Below, one piece after another: positions 54,260 to 63,521 of a stretch of DNA of 64,000 bases (position 1 is its first letter; every line of letters starts with the position of its first letter). The notes under the pieces are model-generated. The model was given only the letters and a program-made list of their open reading frames with translations, was not told where the DNA came from and did no database searches. The position numbers and the translations under genes are program-made. Origin of the DNA: Microbacterium hydrocarbonoxydans (GTDB lineage Bacteria; Actinomycetota; Actinomycetes; Actinomycetales; Microbacteriaceae); the NCBI RefSeq assembly GCF_023715885.1, contig NZ_JAMBOY010000002.1, positions 496,001-560,000 of the forward strand, given 5' to 3'.

Positions 54260-55288
54260 ATGCCCGTCGCCACCCCGGATCAGTACGCCGAAATGCTCGA
54301 CCGCGCGAAGGCCGGCGGCTTCGCGTACCCCGCCTTCAACGTCTCCAGCTCGCAGACGATCAACGCCGTCCTGCAGGGCCTGACCGAGGCCGGCTCCGAC
54401 GGCATCATCCAGGTCACCACGGGCGGTGCCGACTACTTCGCAGGCCACACCGTCAAGGCCCGCGCCACCGGCGCTCTCGCTTTCGCGCGCTACGCGACCG
54501 AGGTCGCCAAGAACTACCCCGTCACCGTGGCGCTGCACACCGACCACTGCCCGAAGGATGCCCTCGCCGGCTTCGTCGAGCCGCTCATCGCGGCATCCGA
54601 GGAAGAGGTGAAGGCCGGCCGCAACCCGATCTTCCAATCGCACATGTGGGACGGCTCGGCCGTGCCGCTCGCGGAGAACATCGAGATCGCGAAGGACCTC
54701 CTCCCCCGCATGAAGGCGATCAACGCGATCCTCGAGGTCGAGATCGGCGTCGTCGGCGGCGAGGAGGACGGCGTCGCGCACGAGGGCTCCAACGAGGCGC
54801 TCTACACGACGTTCGCCGACGTCGACCAGGCCGTGCAGGCGCTGGGCCTCGGCGAGCAGGGCCGCTACATCGCGGCGCTCACGTTCGGAAACGTCCACGG
54901 GGTCTACAAGCCGGGTGGCGTGAAGCTGCGTCCGGAGCTCCTGGGCGCGATCCAGGAGCAGGTGGCTGCGAAGTACAACACGGGCCCCAAGCCGCTCGAT
55001 CTCGTCTTCCACGGCGGCTCGGGCTCGACCGACGACGAGATCGCGCTCGCGGTCGCGAACGGCGTCATCAAGATGAACATCGACACCGACACGCAGTACG
55101 CATACACGCGGGCGATCGCGGACTACATGTTCAAGAACTACGACGGCGTCCTGAAGGTCGACGGCGAGGTCGGCAACAAGAAGCAGTACGACCCGCGCGC
55201 CTGGGGCAAGATCGCCGAGACCGCGATGGCAGCTCGCGTCGTCGAATCGACGCGCCAGCTCGGCTCGTACGGCCAGTCGAAGAGCTGA
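54260..55288 (+). CDS. fba: Class II fructose-bisphosphate aldolase
   Basis: Zinc enzyme that makes or cleaves fructose 1,6-bisphosphate in gluconeogenesis and glycolysis. The 342 residues have the metal-binding HTDHCPKDAL near residue 95, the acidic loop SHMWDGSAVPLAENI, EVEIGVVGGEEDGV, and the two phosphate-binding segments FGNVHGVYKPG and FHGGSGSTDDEI. I start at ATG 54260, with AGGAG six bases upstream; a longer reading from 54221 adds 13 residues across the leader. A 15-bp hairpin with the GGATGCC heptamer follows. Confidence 0.97.
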   Translation: MPVATPDQYAEMLDRAKAGGFAYPAFNVSSSQTINAVLQGLTEAGSDGIIQVTTGGADYFAGHTVKARATGALAFARYATEVAKNYPVTVALHTDHCPKDALAGFVEPLIAASEEEVKAGRNPIFQSHMWDGSAVPLAENIEIAKDLLPRMKAINAILEVEIGVVGGEEDGVAHEGSNEALYTTFADVDQAVQALGLGEQGRYIAALTFGNVHGVYKPGGVKLRPELLGAIQEQVAAKYNTGPKPLDLVFHGGSGSTDDEIALAVANGVIKMNIDTDTQYAYTRAIADYMFKNYDGVLKVDGEVGNKKQYDPRAWGKIAETAMAARVVESTRQLGSYGQSKS

Positions 55289-55302
55289 CCCACCGCTGAC
55301 AG

Positions 55303-55337
55303 ACGGATGCCCCGGCCGAGTCGGCCGGGGCATCCGT
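55303..55337 (+). terminator. Hairpin terminator of fba
   Basis: ACGGATGCCCCGGCC pairs with GGCCGGGGCATCCGT around GAGTC (a 15-bp stem, 17 bp if GA/TC pair). It is located 15 bp after the fba stop. Confidence 0.85.
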
Positions 55338-55353
55338 GCATTCCGGACCTGTG

Positions 55354-55875
55354 TCAGCGTCCGGTGGTGCTCGTGATGTACCCGATGAACGCCGGGTCAC
55401 CCATCATCGGGATGGCCGCGCAGATCGACGTGAGCAGCAGGGTGATCACCGCTCCGACGATGGGCACCCACCAGCTGAGGCGTCTGCCGCGCAGCCGTCG
55501 TAGCGAGACCGCCGCGGTCAGAGACCACCCGACCACGAGCACGATCGCGGCTATGGTGCCCCAGACGCGCCCCTGCGCGATGTTGGTGAACTCGCCATCG
55601 ACGCCGACGACTTTCATGACCTCGTTCATCGCGGTCGGAAAATCCAGGTAGGAGATCGCGGTCAGAACGACGTTGATGAGGCCGTAGGCGAGCAGTGCGA
55701 TCGTGACGAACCGGTCGACGGGATTCTTCGGCCAAGCGGGCAGCTCCGCCTCGGTCGCAGCCGGAGCAGCGGCGACGGCGGCATCCGGCATCTCGTCGAG
55801 CGGGGGCAGGCCCGCCGCCCTGCGCTGTTCCTCGGGAGTGGCGAGCTCTCCATACTGCGGCCGCTGATCGGTCAT
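55354..55875 (-). CDS. Membrane protein, DUF6264-like
   Basis: A 173-residue protein. The first 50 residues are soluble and start with DQRPQYGELATPEEQRRAAG, a pattern I associate with DUF6264 proteins; then come about three hydrophobic segments (residues 54-76, 105-125 and 136-158). No enzymatic motif is visible. The ATG at 55875 is six bases after TAGCAT (55887-55882), again leaderless in style. It converges on fba and shares the intervening hairpin. Function is unknown. Confidence 0.75.
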   Translation of the reverse strand: MTDQRPQYGELATPEEQRRAAGLPPLDEMPDAAVAAAPAATEAELPAWPKNPVDRFVTIALLAYGLINVVLTAISYLDFPTAMNEVMKVVGVDGEFTNIAQGRVWGTIAAIVLVVGWSLTAAVSLRRLRGRRLSWWVPIVGAVITLLLTSICAAIPMMGDPAFIGYITSTTGR

Positions 55876-55925
55876 CCCGTCATGCTATCCGGGCCACCTT
55901 CGAGCGACTCCCAGAGGAGTCGCCC

Positions 55926-56067
55926 GCAAAACGATGACGGCCCCGGAGGCTTGGGGAATCCTCGGGGCCGCGGACGGCGGTGCTGGGGACACGTGCCGTC
56001 CTGATGGTAGATGGAACGCTGGGGACGTTCTCACACCAGTAGCCTCGTTTGCACAGAGGACTACATC
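55926..56067 (-). ncRNA. Probable small regulatory RNA with C-rich hairpin loops
   Basis: Read on the minus strand, TATCAT (56076-56071) is a good -10 box and puts the transcript start at about 56066. Four hairpins follow in sequence: GTAGTCCTC/GAGGCTAC (56064-56039), GAACG-TCCCCAG-CGTTC (56030-56014), GGACGGC-AC-GTG-TCCCCAG-CAC-C-GCCGTCC (56001-55972), and a terminator GGCCCCGAGG/CCTCCGGGGCC (55969-55939), with CGTTTTGC just beyond. Two hairpins share an identical TCCCCAG loop and the last has CCCC in its loop as well. C-rich loops recall the actinobacterial 6C RNA, which however needs six cytosines. The gene-free stretch 55876-56128 is otherwise empty. Confidence 0.55.
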
Positions 56068-56128
56068 TTGATGATAGGAGCTGCCGTCTGCGCCCACCAG
56101 GGCGATTTCTTCAGATAGTGAAACAACC

Positions 56129-56917
56129 TCAGATGGAGAAGTCGGGAGACGGAGTGCTCCCGTCGAGAGCGTCGGCACCCAACTGCAGAGACAGCCTCTG
56201 CGCCGCCCGCTGCATCAACGTCACCAGGCTCCGCCCCACGATGTGATCCGACGGCAGCGAGATGGCCAGAGACGCCATGACGTTGGGGGCGATCACCGGG
56301 ACGGCCACGCACGTGTTCCCGATCGCGTACTCCTCCTGGTCGACGGCGAATCCCGGCGAGTGCTCGAGCTGCGTGAGCAGGGTCCGACGATCGCTGATGG
56401 TCCTCGGAGTCAGCTCCTCGAGACGGTGCCGCGACAGATAATCCAGCCGCTCGTCGTCGGAGAGGTCCGCGAGGATCTGCTTGCCGAGCGCCGTCGCGTG
56501 CGCGCTGGCGTCGAGACCGACCCAGAGCTCGATGCGGGGATTGCGCACGGCGTCGACGATGTCGACGAGGTGCATCTCACCGTCGTGGTATCGCGACAGG
56601 TACGCCGTCGCGCCGATCTCGTCGGTGACGGCGCGGAGTGCCGACCGCACCCGAGCGAGGAACACCCCTCGCGCCTCGGTCTCCGATTGGAAGGCCGGGA
56701 AGCGAGTCCCGAGGACAAGCCCATCGGGTTCGCTCGTGAGGTAGCCCTCGTGGATCAGGGTGCGCACGAGGTTGTACGTCGTGCCGGTGGTGAGTCCCGT
56801 GACGGCGGAGAGAGTCTTCACCGGCATCGGGCGAGGCGAGTTGGCGACGATGTCGACCAGGCGCAGCGCGCGCTGCACCGACCCGATGAGGGTCGGCTCC
56901 GCCTCGGCGGCGTTCAC
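56129..56917 (-). CDS. IclR-family transcriptional regulator
   Basis: A 262-residue regulator. Residues 10-70 are the IclR winged helix (SVQRALRLVDIVANSPRPMP, then LTTGTTYNLVRTLIHEGYL), and residues 80-250 form the effector domain (RYHDGEMHLVDIVDAVRNPR, then ASAHATALGKQILADL and AVPVIAPNVMASLAISLP). Targets and ligand cannot be inferred, since the neighbours are ispH and the probable small RNA. I start at GTG 56917, with GGAGG about ten bases upstream and the ispH stop three bases earlier, so it may be cotranscribed with ispH. Confidence 0.9.
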   Translation of the reverse strand: MNAAEAEPTLIGSVQRALRLVDIVANSPRPMPVKTLSAVTGLTTGTTYNLVRTLIHEGYLTSEPDGLVLGTRFPAFQSETEARGVFLARVRSALRAVTDEIGATAYLSRYHDGEMHLVDIVDAVRNPRIELWVGLDASAHATALGKQILADLSDDERLDYLSRHRLEELTPRTISDRRTLLTQLEHSPGFAVDQEEYAIGNTCVAVPVIAPNVMASLAISLPSDHIVGRSLVTLMQRAAQRLSLQLGADALDGSTPSPDFSI

Positions 56918-56919
56918 CG

Positions 56920-57999
56920 CTATGCGCCTCCGCCAGACGCGCGACCTCCCAGTGCCCGCGAGTCTCGCTGACCCGAGGCATCCTGTCGCAGTTCCTTCGG
57001 CAGGGAGAACATGAGGTCCTCCTCGGCCGTCTTCACCTCTTCGACGTCCCGGTAACCGGCGCCGTCGAGGGCGTCGAGCACCTCGCGCACCAGCACTTCG
57101 GGCACCGAGGCCCCGCTGGTCACACCGACGGTGGCGACGCCGTCGAGCCACTCCTGCTTGACCTCCTCCGCGTAGTCCACGCGGTAGGCGGCCTTGGCGC
57201 CGTACTCGAGGGCGACCTCGACGAGACGCACACTGTTCGACGAGTTCGCGGACCCGACGACGATGACGAGATCCGCGTCCTTCGCGACCTTCTTGATCGC
57301 GACCTGGCGGTTCTGGGTCGCGTAGCAGATGTCGTCGGACGGCGGGTTGTGCAGTTCGGGGAAGCGGGTGCGCAGACGGTTGACGGTCTCCATCGTCTCG
57401 TCGACCGACAGCGTGGTCTGCGAGAGCCAGACGACCTTCGACGGGTCCTTCACCTCGACCGTGTCGGCCTCCTCCGGGGAGTTCACGACGGTGACGTGCT
57501 CCGGAGCCTCTCCCGCCGTGCCCTCGACCTCTTCGTGGCCGTCGTGACCGATGAGCAGGATCTCGAAGTCGTCGCGCGCGAAGCGCACGGCCTCGCGGTG
57601 CACCTTGGTGACGAGGGGGCAGGTGGCGTCGATCGCGTGGAGCCCTCGATCGGATGCCGCGTTCACGACCGCCGGCGACACTCCGTGCGCGCTGAAGACG
57701 ACGTGCGCGCCTTCGGGGATCTCGTCGACCTCCTCCACGAAGATCGCGCCCTTCTCCTCGAGCTCTGTCACGACGTGGATGTTGTGCACGATCTGCTTGC
57801 GCACGTAGACGGGCGCGCCGTAGCGCTCGAGCGCCTTCTCGACCGCGACCACGGCGCGGTCGACGCCGGCGCAGTATCCGCGCGGGGCGGCGAGCAGAAC
57901 ACGCTTCTGTCCGACCACCGGGTTATCCTGAAGCCGACCTGCCGCCGCACGTACTCGTGGGATGCGGGGAGTCGGGAGATGAACGGCAGTCGAAGTCAC
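56920..57999 (-). CDS. ispH: 4-hydroxy-3-methylbut-2-enyl diphosphate reductase
   Basis: 4Fe-4S enzyme of the last step of the MEP isoprenoid pathway, making IPP and DMAPP. The 359 residues contain the cluster cysteines in [13 protein letters not shown] (about 43), [11 protein letters not shown] (about 127) and [10 protein letters not shown] (about 224), plus [25 protein letters not shown] and [13 protein letters not shown]. An N-terminal extension of about 30 residues and a Gly/Ser/Arg C-terminal tail are extra to the core. GTG 57999 lies six bases after TAGAAT (58011-58006), so a leaderless message is likely. It is divergent from xseA, 54 bp apart, a common actinobacterial layout. Confidence 0.97.
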   Translation of the reverse strand: MTSTAVHLPTPRIPRVRAAAGRLQDNPVVGQKRVLLAAPRGYCAGVDRAVVAVEKALERYGAPVYVRKQIVHNIHVVTELEEKGAIFVEEVDEIPEGAHVVFSAHGVSPAVVNAASDRGLHAIDATCPLVTKVHREAVRFARDDFEILLIGHDGHEEVEGTAGEAPEHVTVVNSPEEADTVEVKDPSKVVWLSQTTLSVDETMETVNRLRTRFPELHNPPSDDICYATQNRQVAIKKVAKDADLVIVVGSANSSNSVRLVEVALEYGAKAAYRVDYAEEVKQEWLDGVATVGVTSGASVPEVLVREVLDALDGAGYRDVEEVKTAEEDLMFSLPKELRQDASGQRDSRALGGRASGGGA

Positions 58000-58053
58000 C
58001 CTTCGATTCTACCGTCGGCTACCTGAGCAGGACCGGGAAGGTGCACTGAGCGG

Positions 58054-59334
58054 ATGACAGTCTTCGAAGCGTCGACACGCCCCGGCGAGACGCCTCCCGC
58101 CGACGCCGTCGCTCCGCGGGATTCGTCGGCCTCCGCCCCGACCTCGGTGGCGCGGTTGAACGCCACGATCCGCGACTTCGTCGCCCGCTGGAACACTGTC
58201 TGGGTCGAGGGCGAGATCACCTCGTGGAACGTCCGCGCCGGCAACATCTTCGCCCGGCTGAAGGACACGCGCTCCGATGCCCAGATCTCGATCCGCATCT
58301 GGTCGAGCGTGCGGCCGCGGATCCCGAACGACCTCGGTGTCGGCGACCACGTCGTCGCAGCGGTCAAGGCCGACTACTTCGTGAAGTCCGGCGACTTCAG
58401 CTTCGCGGTGTCGGCCATGAAGCACGTCGGCCTCGGCGACCAGCTCGAACGCCTCGAGCGGCTGCGTGCGCAGCTCCGGCAGGAGGGTCTGTTCGATCCC
58501 GCACGCAAGAAACGACTGCCCTTCCTCCCGCACGTGATCGGCCTCATCACCGGCGAGCGGTCGGATGCCGAGAAGGATGTGCACCGCAACGCCGAGCTGC
58601 GCTGGCCGCAGGTGCGGTTCCGCACCGAGTACGCGGCGGTGCAGGGCGATCGGTGCGTGCCTGACACCCTGGCCGCCCTCGCGCGGCTCGACGCCGATCC
58701 CGACGTCGACGTCATCGTCATAGCCCGCGGTGGCGGCGATCCGCAGACCCTGCTCGGCTTCAGCGACGAGCGCCTGGTGCGCGCCGTCGCGGCGGCATCC
58801 ACCCCCGTCGTGAGCGCGATCGGTCACGAGAACGACCATCCCCTGCTCGACGACGTCGCCGACTTGCGCGCATCGACCCCGACCGATGCTGCGAAGCGCG
58901 TCGTGCCGGACGTGAGCGAGCAGCGAGCGGTCATCGCCCAGCTGCGCGCGCGGGCGACGTCACGTCTCACCCAGCGGATCACGCACGACATCGCCCAGCT
59001 GGAACAACTGCGTTCACGGCCTGCGCTGCGGTCCCCCGATCCGATCATCGACTCGCGCTCGCAGGAGGTGTGGCTCATGCTCTCCCGGGGCCGCGACAGC
59101 ATCACCCGGCAGCTCGACGCCGCGGGAAGGAAGACGAGCGAGCTGCGGGCCTCGCTGCGCGCGCTCTCCCCCGCGGCGACGCTCGCCCGTGGGTACGCGA
59201 TCGCGCACCTCGACGGGGGCCCGATCCTCCGGGACGCCGCCGATGCTCCGGCGGGCAGCGCTCTCACCATCACCGTCGATCGCGGCTCGATCGCCGCCCG
59301 GTCCGAGGGCGAGATCGCCGAGAGCGACGGCTGA
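58054..59334 (+). CDS. xseA: Exodeoxyribonuclease VII large subunit
   Basis: Catalytic subunit of exonuclease VII, which degrades single-stranded DNA from both ends. The 426 residues have the N-terminal OB-fold (VARLNATIRDFVARWNTVWV, then EGEITSWNVRAGNIFARLKD), the catalytic core with LITGERSDAEKDVHRN, IARGGGDPQTLLGFSDE and SAIGHENDHPLLDDVADLRA, and a C-terminal coiled coil of about 100 residues. The small subunit XseB follows after 110 bp. The ATG at 58054 lacks a strong ribosome site. Confidence 0.96.
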   Translation: MTVFEASTRPGETPPADAVAPRDSSASAPTSVARLNATIRDFVARWNTVWVEGEITSWNVRAGNIFARLKDTRSDAQISIRIWSSVRPRIPNDLGVGDHVVAAVKADYFVKSGDFSFAVSAMKHVGLGDQLERLERLRAQLRQEGLFDPARKKRLPFLPHVIGLITGERSDAEKDVHRNAELRWPQVRFRTEYAAVQGDRCVPDTLAALARLDADPDVDVIVIARGGGDPQTLLGFSDERLVRAVAAASTPVVSAIGHENDHPLLDDVADLRASTPTDAAKRVVPDVSEQRAVIAQLRARATSRLTQRITHDIAQLEQLRSRPALRSPDPIIDSRSQEVWLMLSRGRDSITRQLDAAGRKTSELRASLRALSPAATLARGYAIAHLDGGPILRDAADAPAGSALTITVDRGSIAARSEGEIAESDG

Positions 59335-59444
59335 CGTCGGACGGCTCCCGAGCCCGTCGTCGCGCCGGGACCACCGTCTGCGGAGACCGCGCGACGCCGG
59401 TCTCTCCGGGTGAGCGCGCTGCACGCACCGCGTAGGATGGAGGC

Positions 59445-59684
59445 GTGAGTGCGCTGAACGACACCCCTGTGGAGACGCTGTCGTTCGAGGCCGCGCGCGA
59501 CGAGCTCGTCACGGTGGTGGCGGAACTCGAACAGGGCGCGCCGACCCTCGAGCAGTCGCTGGCCCTGTGGGAGCGCGGCGAGGCCCTCGCCGCCCGCTGC
59601 GAGGAGTGGCTCCTCGGCGCGAAGCGCCGCCTGGACGCTGCCAGGGCCGCGGCATCCGACTCGCCCGAGCGAGCGGAATCATGA
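59445..59684 (+). CDS. xseB: Exodeoxyribonuclease VII small subunit
   Basis: A 79-residue helical subunit that binds XseA. It shows the family pattern [20 protein letters not shown], then [20 protein letters not shown]. The GTG start is six bases after TAGGAT (59433-59438), and GGAGG overlaps that spacer, so initiation could be leaderless or from a very short leader. Its stop overlaps the next gene by four bases (ATGA). Confidence 0.95.
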   Translation: MSALNDTPVETLSFEAARDELVTVVAELEQGAPTLEQSLALWERGEALAARCEEWLLGAKRRLDAARAAASDSPERAES

Positions 59685-60319
59685 GCAAGCGCTCCCCGAT
59701 CGTGGCCGAGCTCGGCCGCCCCGAGACGCCGGAGGAGACCGCGGCTCGCAAGGCCGAGTTCAGCAAGGCGTACCGGTCGAGTCAGACGGTGCGCGGACTC
59801 ATCGCCGCTCTGCTCGCCACCCTGGCGATCGTCGTCGTCATCGTGCTGGCCGTCCCCCGTGGCGAGCCCGCGACCGAGCGGAAGATCGACGTGACCGGCA
59901 TCGCCGCCGACGTGGAGTCGTCGCTCGGCAGCCCCGTCATCGTCCCCGAGCTCGACGACTTCTGGCGCGTGAACGCCGCGGGTCTCACGAGCGGTGCCAC
60001 ACCCGTGTGGGATGTGACCCTGGCACCGGCAGCGGAGAACGAGCGCGGATTCATCAAGCTTGCCCAGGCCTTCGGGGTCGACTCGTCGTGGGCGCCGCAG
60101 CGACTGAACGGCGTCGCGCCGACCGATACCACCTCGATCGGCGGAATCGAGTGGGACGTCTACTCGCTCGGCGACGCCGGCGCCGAGCAGAACGTCACCT
60201 ACGCCATCGGCACTCAGGCCGGCGAGGACTACGTGCTGCTGTACGGCTCGCGGTCGGCCGAATCGACAGCAGACCTCGCCGAAACCCTCGTCCCCCAGAT
60301 CCGCGACCTCTCGGAGTAG
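59681..60319 (+). CDS. DUF4245-like membrane-anchored protein
   Basis: A 212-residue protein: a cytoplasmic N-terminus of about 40 residues ([18 protein letters not shown]), one hydrophobic helix (about residues 40-62), and an extracytoplasmic domain with [40 protein letters not shown] and GIEWDVYSL. This layout matches DUF4245, a family seen next to xseB in actinobacteria. Function is unknown. It overlaps xseB by four bases and is followed after three bases by the carbonic anhydrase gene. Confidence 0.88.
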   Translation: MSKRSPIVAELGRPETPEETAARKAEFSKAYRSSQTVRGLIAALLATLAIVVVIVLAVPRGEPATERKIDVTGIAADVESSLGSPVIVPELDDFWRVNAAGLTSGATPVWDVTLAPAAENERGFIKLAQAFGVDSSWAPQRLNGVAPTDTTSIGGIEWDVYSLGDAGAEQNVTYAIGTQAGEDYVLLYGSRSAESTADLAETLVPQIRDLSE

Positions 60320-60322
60320 CCC

Positions 60323-61012
60323 ATGACGCACCCGCTCACGCCCGCCGCCGCCTGGACGCAGATGCAGGAGGGGAATCGGCGATTCGTGAACGACGAGCCC
60401 CGTCACCCCAATCAGGACGTGGCGAGGCGCCGCGACCTGGAGGCCGCTCAGCATCCCGTGGCGACCCTCTTCGGGTGCTCCGACTCCCGCCTCGCCGCCG
60501 AGATCATCTTCGACCTCGGCCTCGGCGACCTCTTCGTCGTGCGCAACGCCGGCCAGGTGATCGGCGAGTCCATCGTCGCGAGCCTCGAGTACGCCGTGGC
60601 AGTGCTCGAGGTGCCGCTGATCGTGGTGCTCGCACATGACTCGTGCGGCGCCGTGCGCGCCGCGATCGACGGCACCGCGATCGATGCCGACCCGCTGCCT
60701 CCGCACATCTGGAAGCTCATCGCCCCGATCGTGCCCGCGGCCCGGAAGGTGCTCGCCGAGAGCGGCGGATCGACCGTCGACGAGATCGACGCCGAGCTCG
60801 TCGGTCGCGAGCACCTGCGCAACACCGTCGGCGACCTGCTGCAGTCGTCCGAGATCATCTCGAACGCCGTCGCCGATGGGCGACTGGGCATCGTGGGCGC
60901 GAACTACCGACTCGCAGAGGGCACCGCAGTGCCCGTCATCACCGTCGGCATCGAGCCCGACGGCATCGAGACCGAGGGGCAGAGCCCCGCAACCAAGGAA
61001 GGTTCGGAATGA
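60323..61012 (+). CDS. Beta-carbonic anhydrase
   Basis: Zinc enzyme interconverting carbon dioxide and bicarbonate in the cytoplasm. The 229 residues contain the zinc ligands Cys52, His105 and Cys108 in [11 protein letters not shown] and LAHDSCGAV, and the Asp54-Arg56 pair, the full beta-class set. [12 protein letters not shown] is also typical. It follows the DUF4245-like gene by three bases and overlaps fumC by four bases (ATGA), so it belongs to the xseB-DUF4245-carbonic anhydrase-fumC operon. Confidence 0.95.
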   Translation: MTHPLTPAAAWTQMQEGNRRFVNDEPRHPNQDVARRRDLEAAQHPVATLFGCSDSRLAAEIIFDLGLGDLFVVRNAGQVIGESIVASLEYAVAVLEVPLIVVLAHDSCGAVRAAIDGTAIDADPLPPHIWKLIAPIVPAARKVLAESGGSTVDEIDAELVGREHLRNTVGDLLQSSEIISNAVADGRLGIVGANYRLAEGTAVPVITVGIEPDGIETEGQSPATKEGSE

Positions 61013-62409
61013 CCGACACCCAGCAGGAGTACCGCATCGAGCACGACACCATGGGCGAGGTGCGGGTGCCCGTCAACGCGCTCTATGGGGCGCAGACCCA
61101 GCGTGCGGTGGAGAACTTCCCGATCTCGGGCAAGGGCCTGGAGTCGGCGCAGATCGCCGCGCTCGCCCGCATCAAGAAGGCGGCAGCGCTCGCAAACAAG
61201 GAGCTCGGCACGCTCGACGGCGCGATCGCCGACGCCATCGCGCAGGCCGCCGACCAGGTGGCCACCGGCACGCACGACGGCGAGTTCCCCGTCGACACCT
61301 ATCAGACCGGTTCCGGCACGTCGTCGAACATGAACATGAATGAGGTCCTGGCGACGCTGGCGACCCGCATCCTCGGCGCGAACGTGCACCCGAACGACCA
61401 CGTCAACGCCTCGCAGTCGTCGAACGACGTCTTCCCGACCTCCGTGCACATCGCCGTCACGCAGGCGCTCATCGACACGCTCATCCCGGCTCTCGACCAC
61501 CTCGCCGTCGCTCTCGAGGCGAAGGCGGAGCTGTGGAAGGATGCTGTCAAGTCCGGCCGCACGCATCTCATGGACGCCACTCCGGTCACCCTCGGTCAGG
61601 AGTTCGGCGGCTACGCTCGTCAGATCCGCCTGGGCATCGAGCGCGTGCAGTCCGCGCTCCCCCGCGTCGCCGAGGTGCCCCTGGGCGGTACCGCCACCGG
61701 CACCGGCATCAACACCCCGCTCGGCTTCCCGCAGAAGGTCATCGAGCTTCTCGCTTCCGAGACCGAGCTGCCGATCACCGAGGCGAAGGACCACTTCGAG
61801 GCGCAGGGCGCCCGCGACGGTCTCGTCGAGGCATCGGGCGCGCTGCGCACCATCGCCGTCTCCCTCACGAAGATCAACAACGACCTGCGCTGGATGGGCT
61901 CCGGCCCCAACACGGGTCTCGGCGAGCTGCACATCCCCGACCTGCAGCCGGGATCGTCGATCATGCCGGGCAAGGTCAACCCCGTCGTGCCGGAGGCCGT
62001 GCTCATGGTGTGCGCGCGCGTGATCGGCAACGACGCGACGGTCGCCTGGGCCGGAGCATCCGGTTCCTTCGAGCTGAACGTCGCCATCCCCGTCATGGGC
62101 ACGGCTCTGCTCGAGTCGATCCGTCTGCTCGCGAACGCCTCGCGCGTGCTCGCCGACAAGACCGTCGACGGCCTGCAGGCAAACCTCGAGCGCGCGGCGG
62201 CCTTCGCCGGCATGAGCCCGTCGATCGTGACCCCGCTCAACAAGCTCATCGGCTACGAGGCGGCGGCGAAGATCGCCAAGCACTCGGTCGCCAAGGGCAT
62301 CACGGTGCGCGACGCGGTGATCGACCTCGGCTACGTCGAGCGCGGCGAGCTCACTCTCGAGCAGCTCGACGAGAAGCTCGACCTGCTCTCGATGACCCAC
62401 CCGGGCTGA
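61009..62409 (+). CDS. fumC: Class II fumarate hydratase
   Basis: Cofactor-free fumarase interconverting fumarate and malate in the TCA cycle. The 466 residues have the superfamily signature [17 protein letters not shown] near residue 318, [18 protein letters not shown] near 103, [13 protein letters not shown] near 139 and [12 protein letters not shown] near 183. ATG 61009 overlaps the carbonic anhydrase stop by four bases and has AAGGAAGG upstream. Three 19-bp tandem repeats and a 67-bp palindrome follow its stop. Confidence 0.97.
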   Translation: MTDTQQEYRIEHDTMGEVRVPVNALYGAQTQRAVENFPISGKGLESAQIAALARIKKAAALANKELGTLDGAIADAIAQAADQVATGTHDGEFPVDTYQTGSGTSSNMNMNEVLATLATRILGANVHPNDHVNASQSSNDVFPTSVHIAVTQALIDTLIPALDHLAVALEAKAELWKDAVKSGRTHLMDATPVTLGQEFGGYARQIRLGIERVQSALPRVAEVPLGGTATGTGINTPLGFPQKVIELLASETELPITEAKDHFEAQGARDGLVEASGALRTIAVSLTKINNDLRWMGSGPNTGLGELHIPDLQPGSSIMPGKVNPVVPEAVLMVCARVIGNDATVAWAGASGSFELNVAIPVMGTALLESIRLLANASRVLADKTVDGLQANLERAAAFAGMSPSIVTPLNKLIGYEAAAKIAKHSVAKGITVRDAVIDLGYVERGELTLEQLDEKLDLLSMTHPG

Positions 62410-62433
62410 CCCGGGTCGCGCCCCGCGCCTCCG

Positions 62434-62492
62434 GGCCGACACCCACTTCGGGGGCCGACACCCACTTCGGGGGCCGACACCCACTTCGGGGG
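62434..62492. repeat. Three tandem 19-bp repeats after fumC
   Basis: GGCCGACACCCACTTCGGG starts at 62434, 62453 and 62472 in three complete copies, and a fourth begins at 62491 but changes after nine bases into the palindromic element. The core GGGGGCCGACAC is shared with that element. Confidence 0.9.
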
Positions 62493-62554
62493 CCGACACG
62501 CCAGATCACGACCAGGACGCGCGTTCCGGTCCGACATCCGGCGTGTCGGCCCCC
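62488..62554. repeat. 67-bp palindromic repeat, copy A
   Basis: Left arm GGGGGCCGACACGCC (62488-62502) and right arm GGCGTGTCGGCCCCC (62540-62554) are perfect inverses. The left arm extends by CAGATCACG... more exactly AGATCACG to 62510, and these 23 bases are the exact inverse of 63566-63588 in copy B. Between the arms lie 37 bases. Confidence 0.9.
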
Positions 62555-62578
62555 GTTCTGTGTGACGCCACTTCTTCT

Positions 62579-62599
62579 GCTCCGACACGTCTTCGGAGC
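62579..62599 (+). terminator. Short hairpin downstream of fumC
   Basis: GCTCCGA-CACGTCT-TCGGAGC (7-bp stem) sits 170 bp after fumC and 73 bp before the next gene. It may terminate the fumC operon, though it has no clear T-run. Confidence 0.4.
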
Positions 62600-62671
62600 A
62601 CCTGTCCCCAAGAACGGCCCTGTGGCGCGAACGCCGGTTCGGAAACGGACCCGAACGGCCACCCTGGGCTG

Positions 62672-63508
62672 ATGCTCTCACCCCACGATGTCCTCACCAC
62701 GCTCGGCGGTCTCGCGCGAGGAACCACGCTCCAAGGCGTCGGCGTCACGCGCCAACGACTCTCGCATGCGGTGAGGCGCGGCGAGATCGAGCGCGTGCGT
62801 CCCGGCGTCTTCGCGACCACGTCGCTGCAGGGCCAGGTCCGAGAAGCAGCGCTGCACGGCGGCGCACTCACCTGCGCGGCTGCTCTGCGCACCCACGGGA
62901 TCTGGGTGTTCGACGACGACGATCGCCCGCACGTCTGGATCGGACGTCGCGGTCGCGCCTTCGACCACAGCGGATGCCGGTGCGTCAGCCATTACTTCCG
63001 CGGGAACGTCCCGCTGGGCGTCGTCGACGTCGAGACAGCCCTTGTGCAGGTGCACCGTTGCCTCGGTGACGAGGTGTTCTTCGCCGCGCTGGAGTCGGCG
63101 CTCAACCTGCGCCGACTCAGCAAGGCTGCGGTTCAGCGCATCCGTCGATCCCTTCCGCGGTACGCGCGGTGGCTCGTCGACCTGGCTCGAACGGACGCGC
63201 AGAGCGGGCTCGAATCGCTGCTGCGACTGCGTCTCCATCTGCTCGGATTCACGCTCGCCTGTCAGGTGGCGATTCACGGCGTGGGTCGTGTCGATTTCGT
63301 GATCGGCGACCGCCTCATCATCGAGGTGGACGGACGAGAGAATCACACCGGAGCCGCGAACCGGCACCGTGATCTGATGCGGGACGCCTCGGCCTCGGCC
63401 GCCGGCTACGAGACCCTGCGCTTCAGCTACGCGCAGATCGTGCACGGCTGGCCGGCCGTGCAGGCGGCGATCATGGGAGCCGCGGTGCGTGTGCACGAAC
63501 ACTCCTGA
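62672..63508 (+). CDS. AbiEi-like N-domain fused to DUF559-like putative nuclease
   Basis: A 278-residue protein. Residues 1-55 resemble the N-terminal winged helix of AbiEi-type antitoxins (QRLSHAVRRGEIERVRPGVF), residues 60-190 form a middle region with ALHGGALTCAAALRTHGIWV and ETALVQVHRCLGDEVFFAAL, and residues 195-275 match DUF559, a small restriction-endonuclease-like domain, with VGRVDFVIGDRLIIEVDGRE, a downstream HRDLMRDASASAAGYETLRF and FSYAQIVHGWPAV. The Asp, Glu-x-Asp and following basic residues could form the metal site. No AbiEii toxin gene is adjacent, so a toxin-antitoxin role is not supported here. The gene is bracketed by 67-bp palindromes. Start ATG 62672; ribosome site weak. 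Confidence 0.75.
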   Translation: MLSPHDVLTTLGGLARGTTLQGVGVTRQRLSHAVRRGEIERVRPGVFATTSLQGQVREAALHGGALTCAAALRTHGIWVFDDDDRPHVWIGRRGRAFDHSGCRCVSHYFRGNVPLGVVDVETALVQVHRCLGDEVFFAALESALNLRRLSKAAVQRIRRSLPRYARWLVDLARTDAQSGLESLLRLRLHLLGFTLACQVAIHGVGRVDFVIGDRLIIEVDGRENHTGAANRHRDLMRDASASAAGYETLRFSYAQIVHGWPAVQAAIMGAAVRVHEHS

Positions 63509-63521
63509 GACGCGACGATTC

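Noticed and set aside
55926..56067. Firm assignment as 6C RNA
   Set aside because: The loops contain four consecutive cytosines, not six, so the family name is not justified without a covariance search.
55885..56178. 97-codon minus-strand open frame across the probable small RNA
   Set aside because: It overlaps the end of the IclR gene, has low-complexity Ser/Pro/Ala composition, and the hairpin series explains the region better.
62434..62492. CRISPR array
   Set aside because: The 19-bp units are directly adjacent with no spacers, and no cas genes are present.
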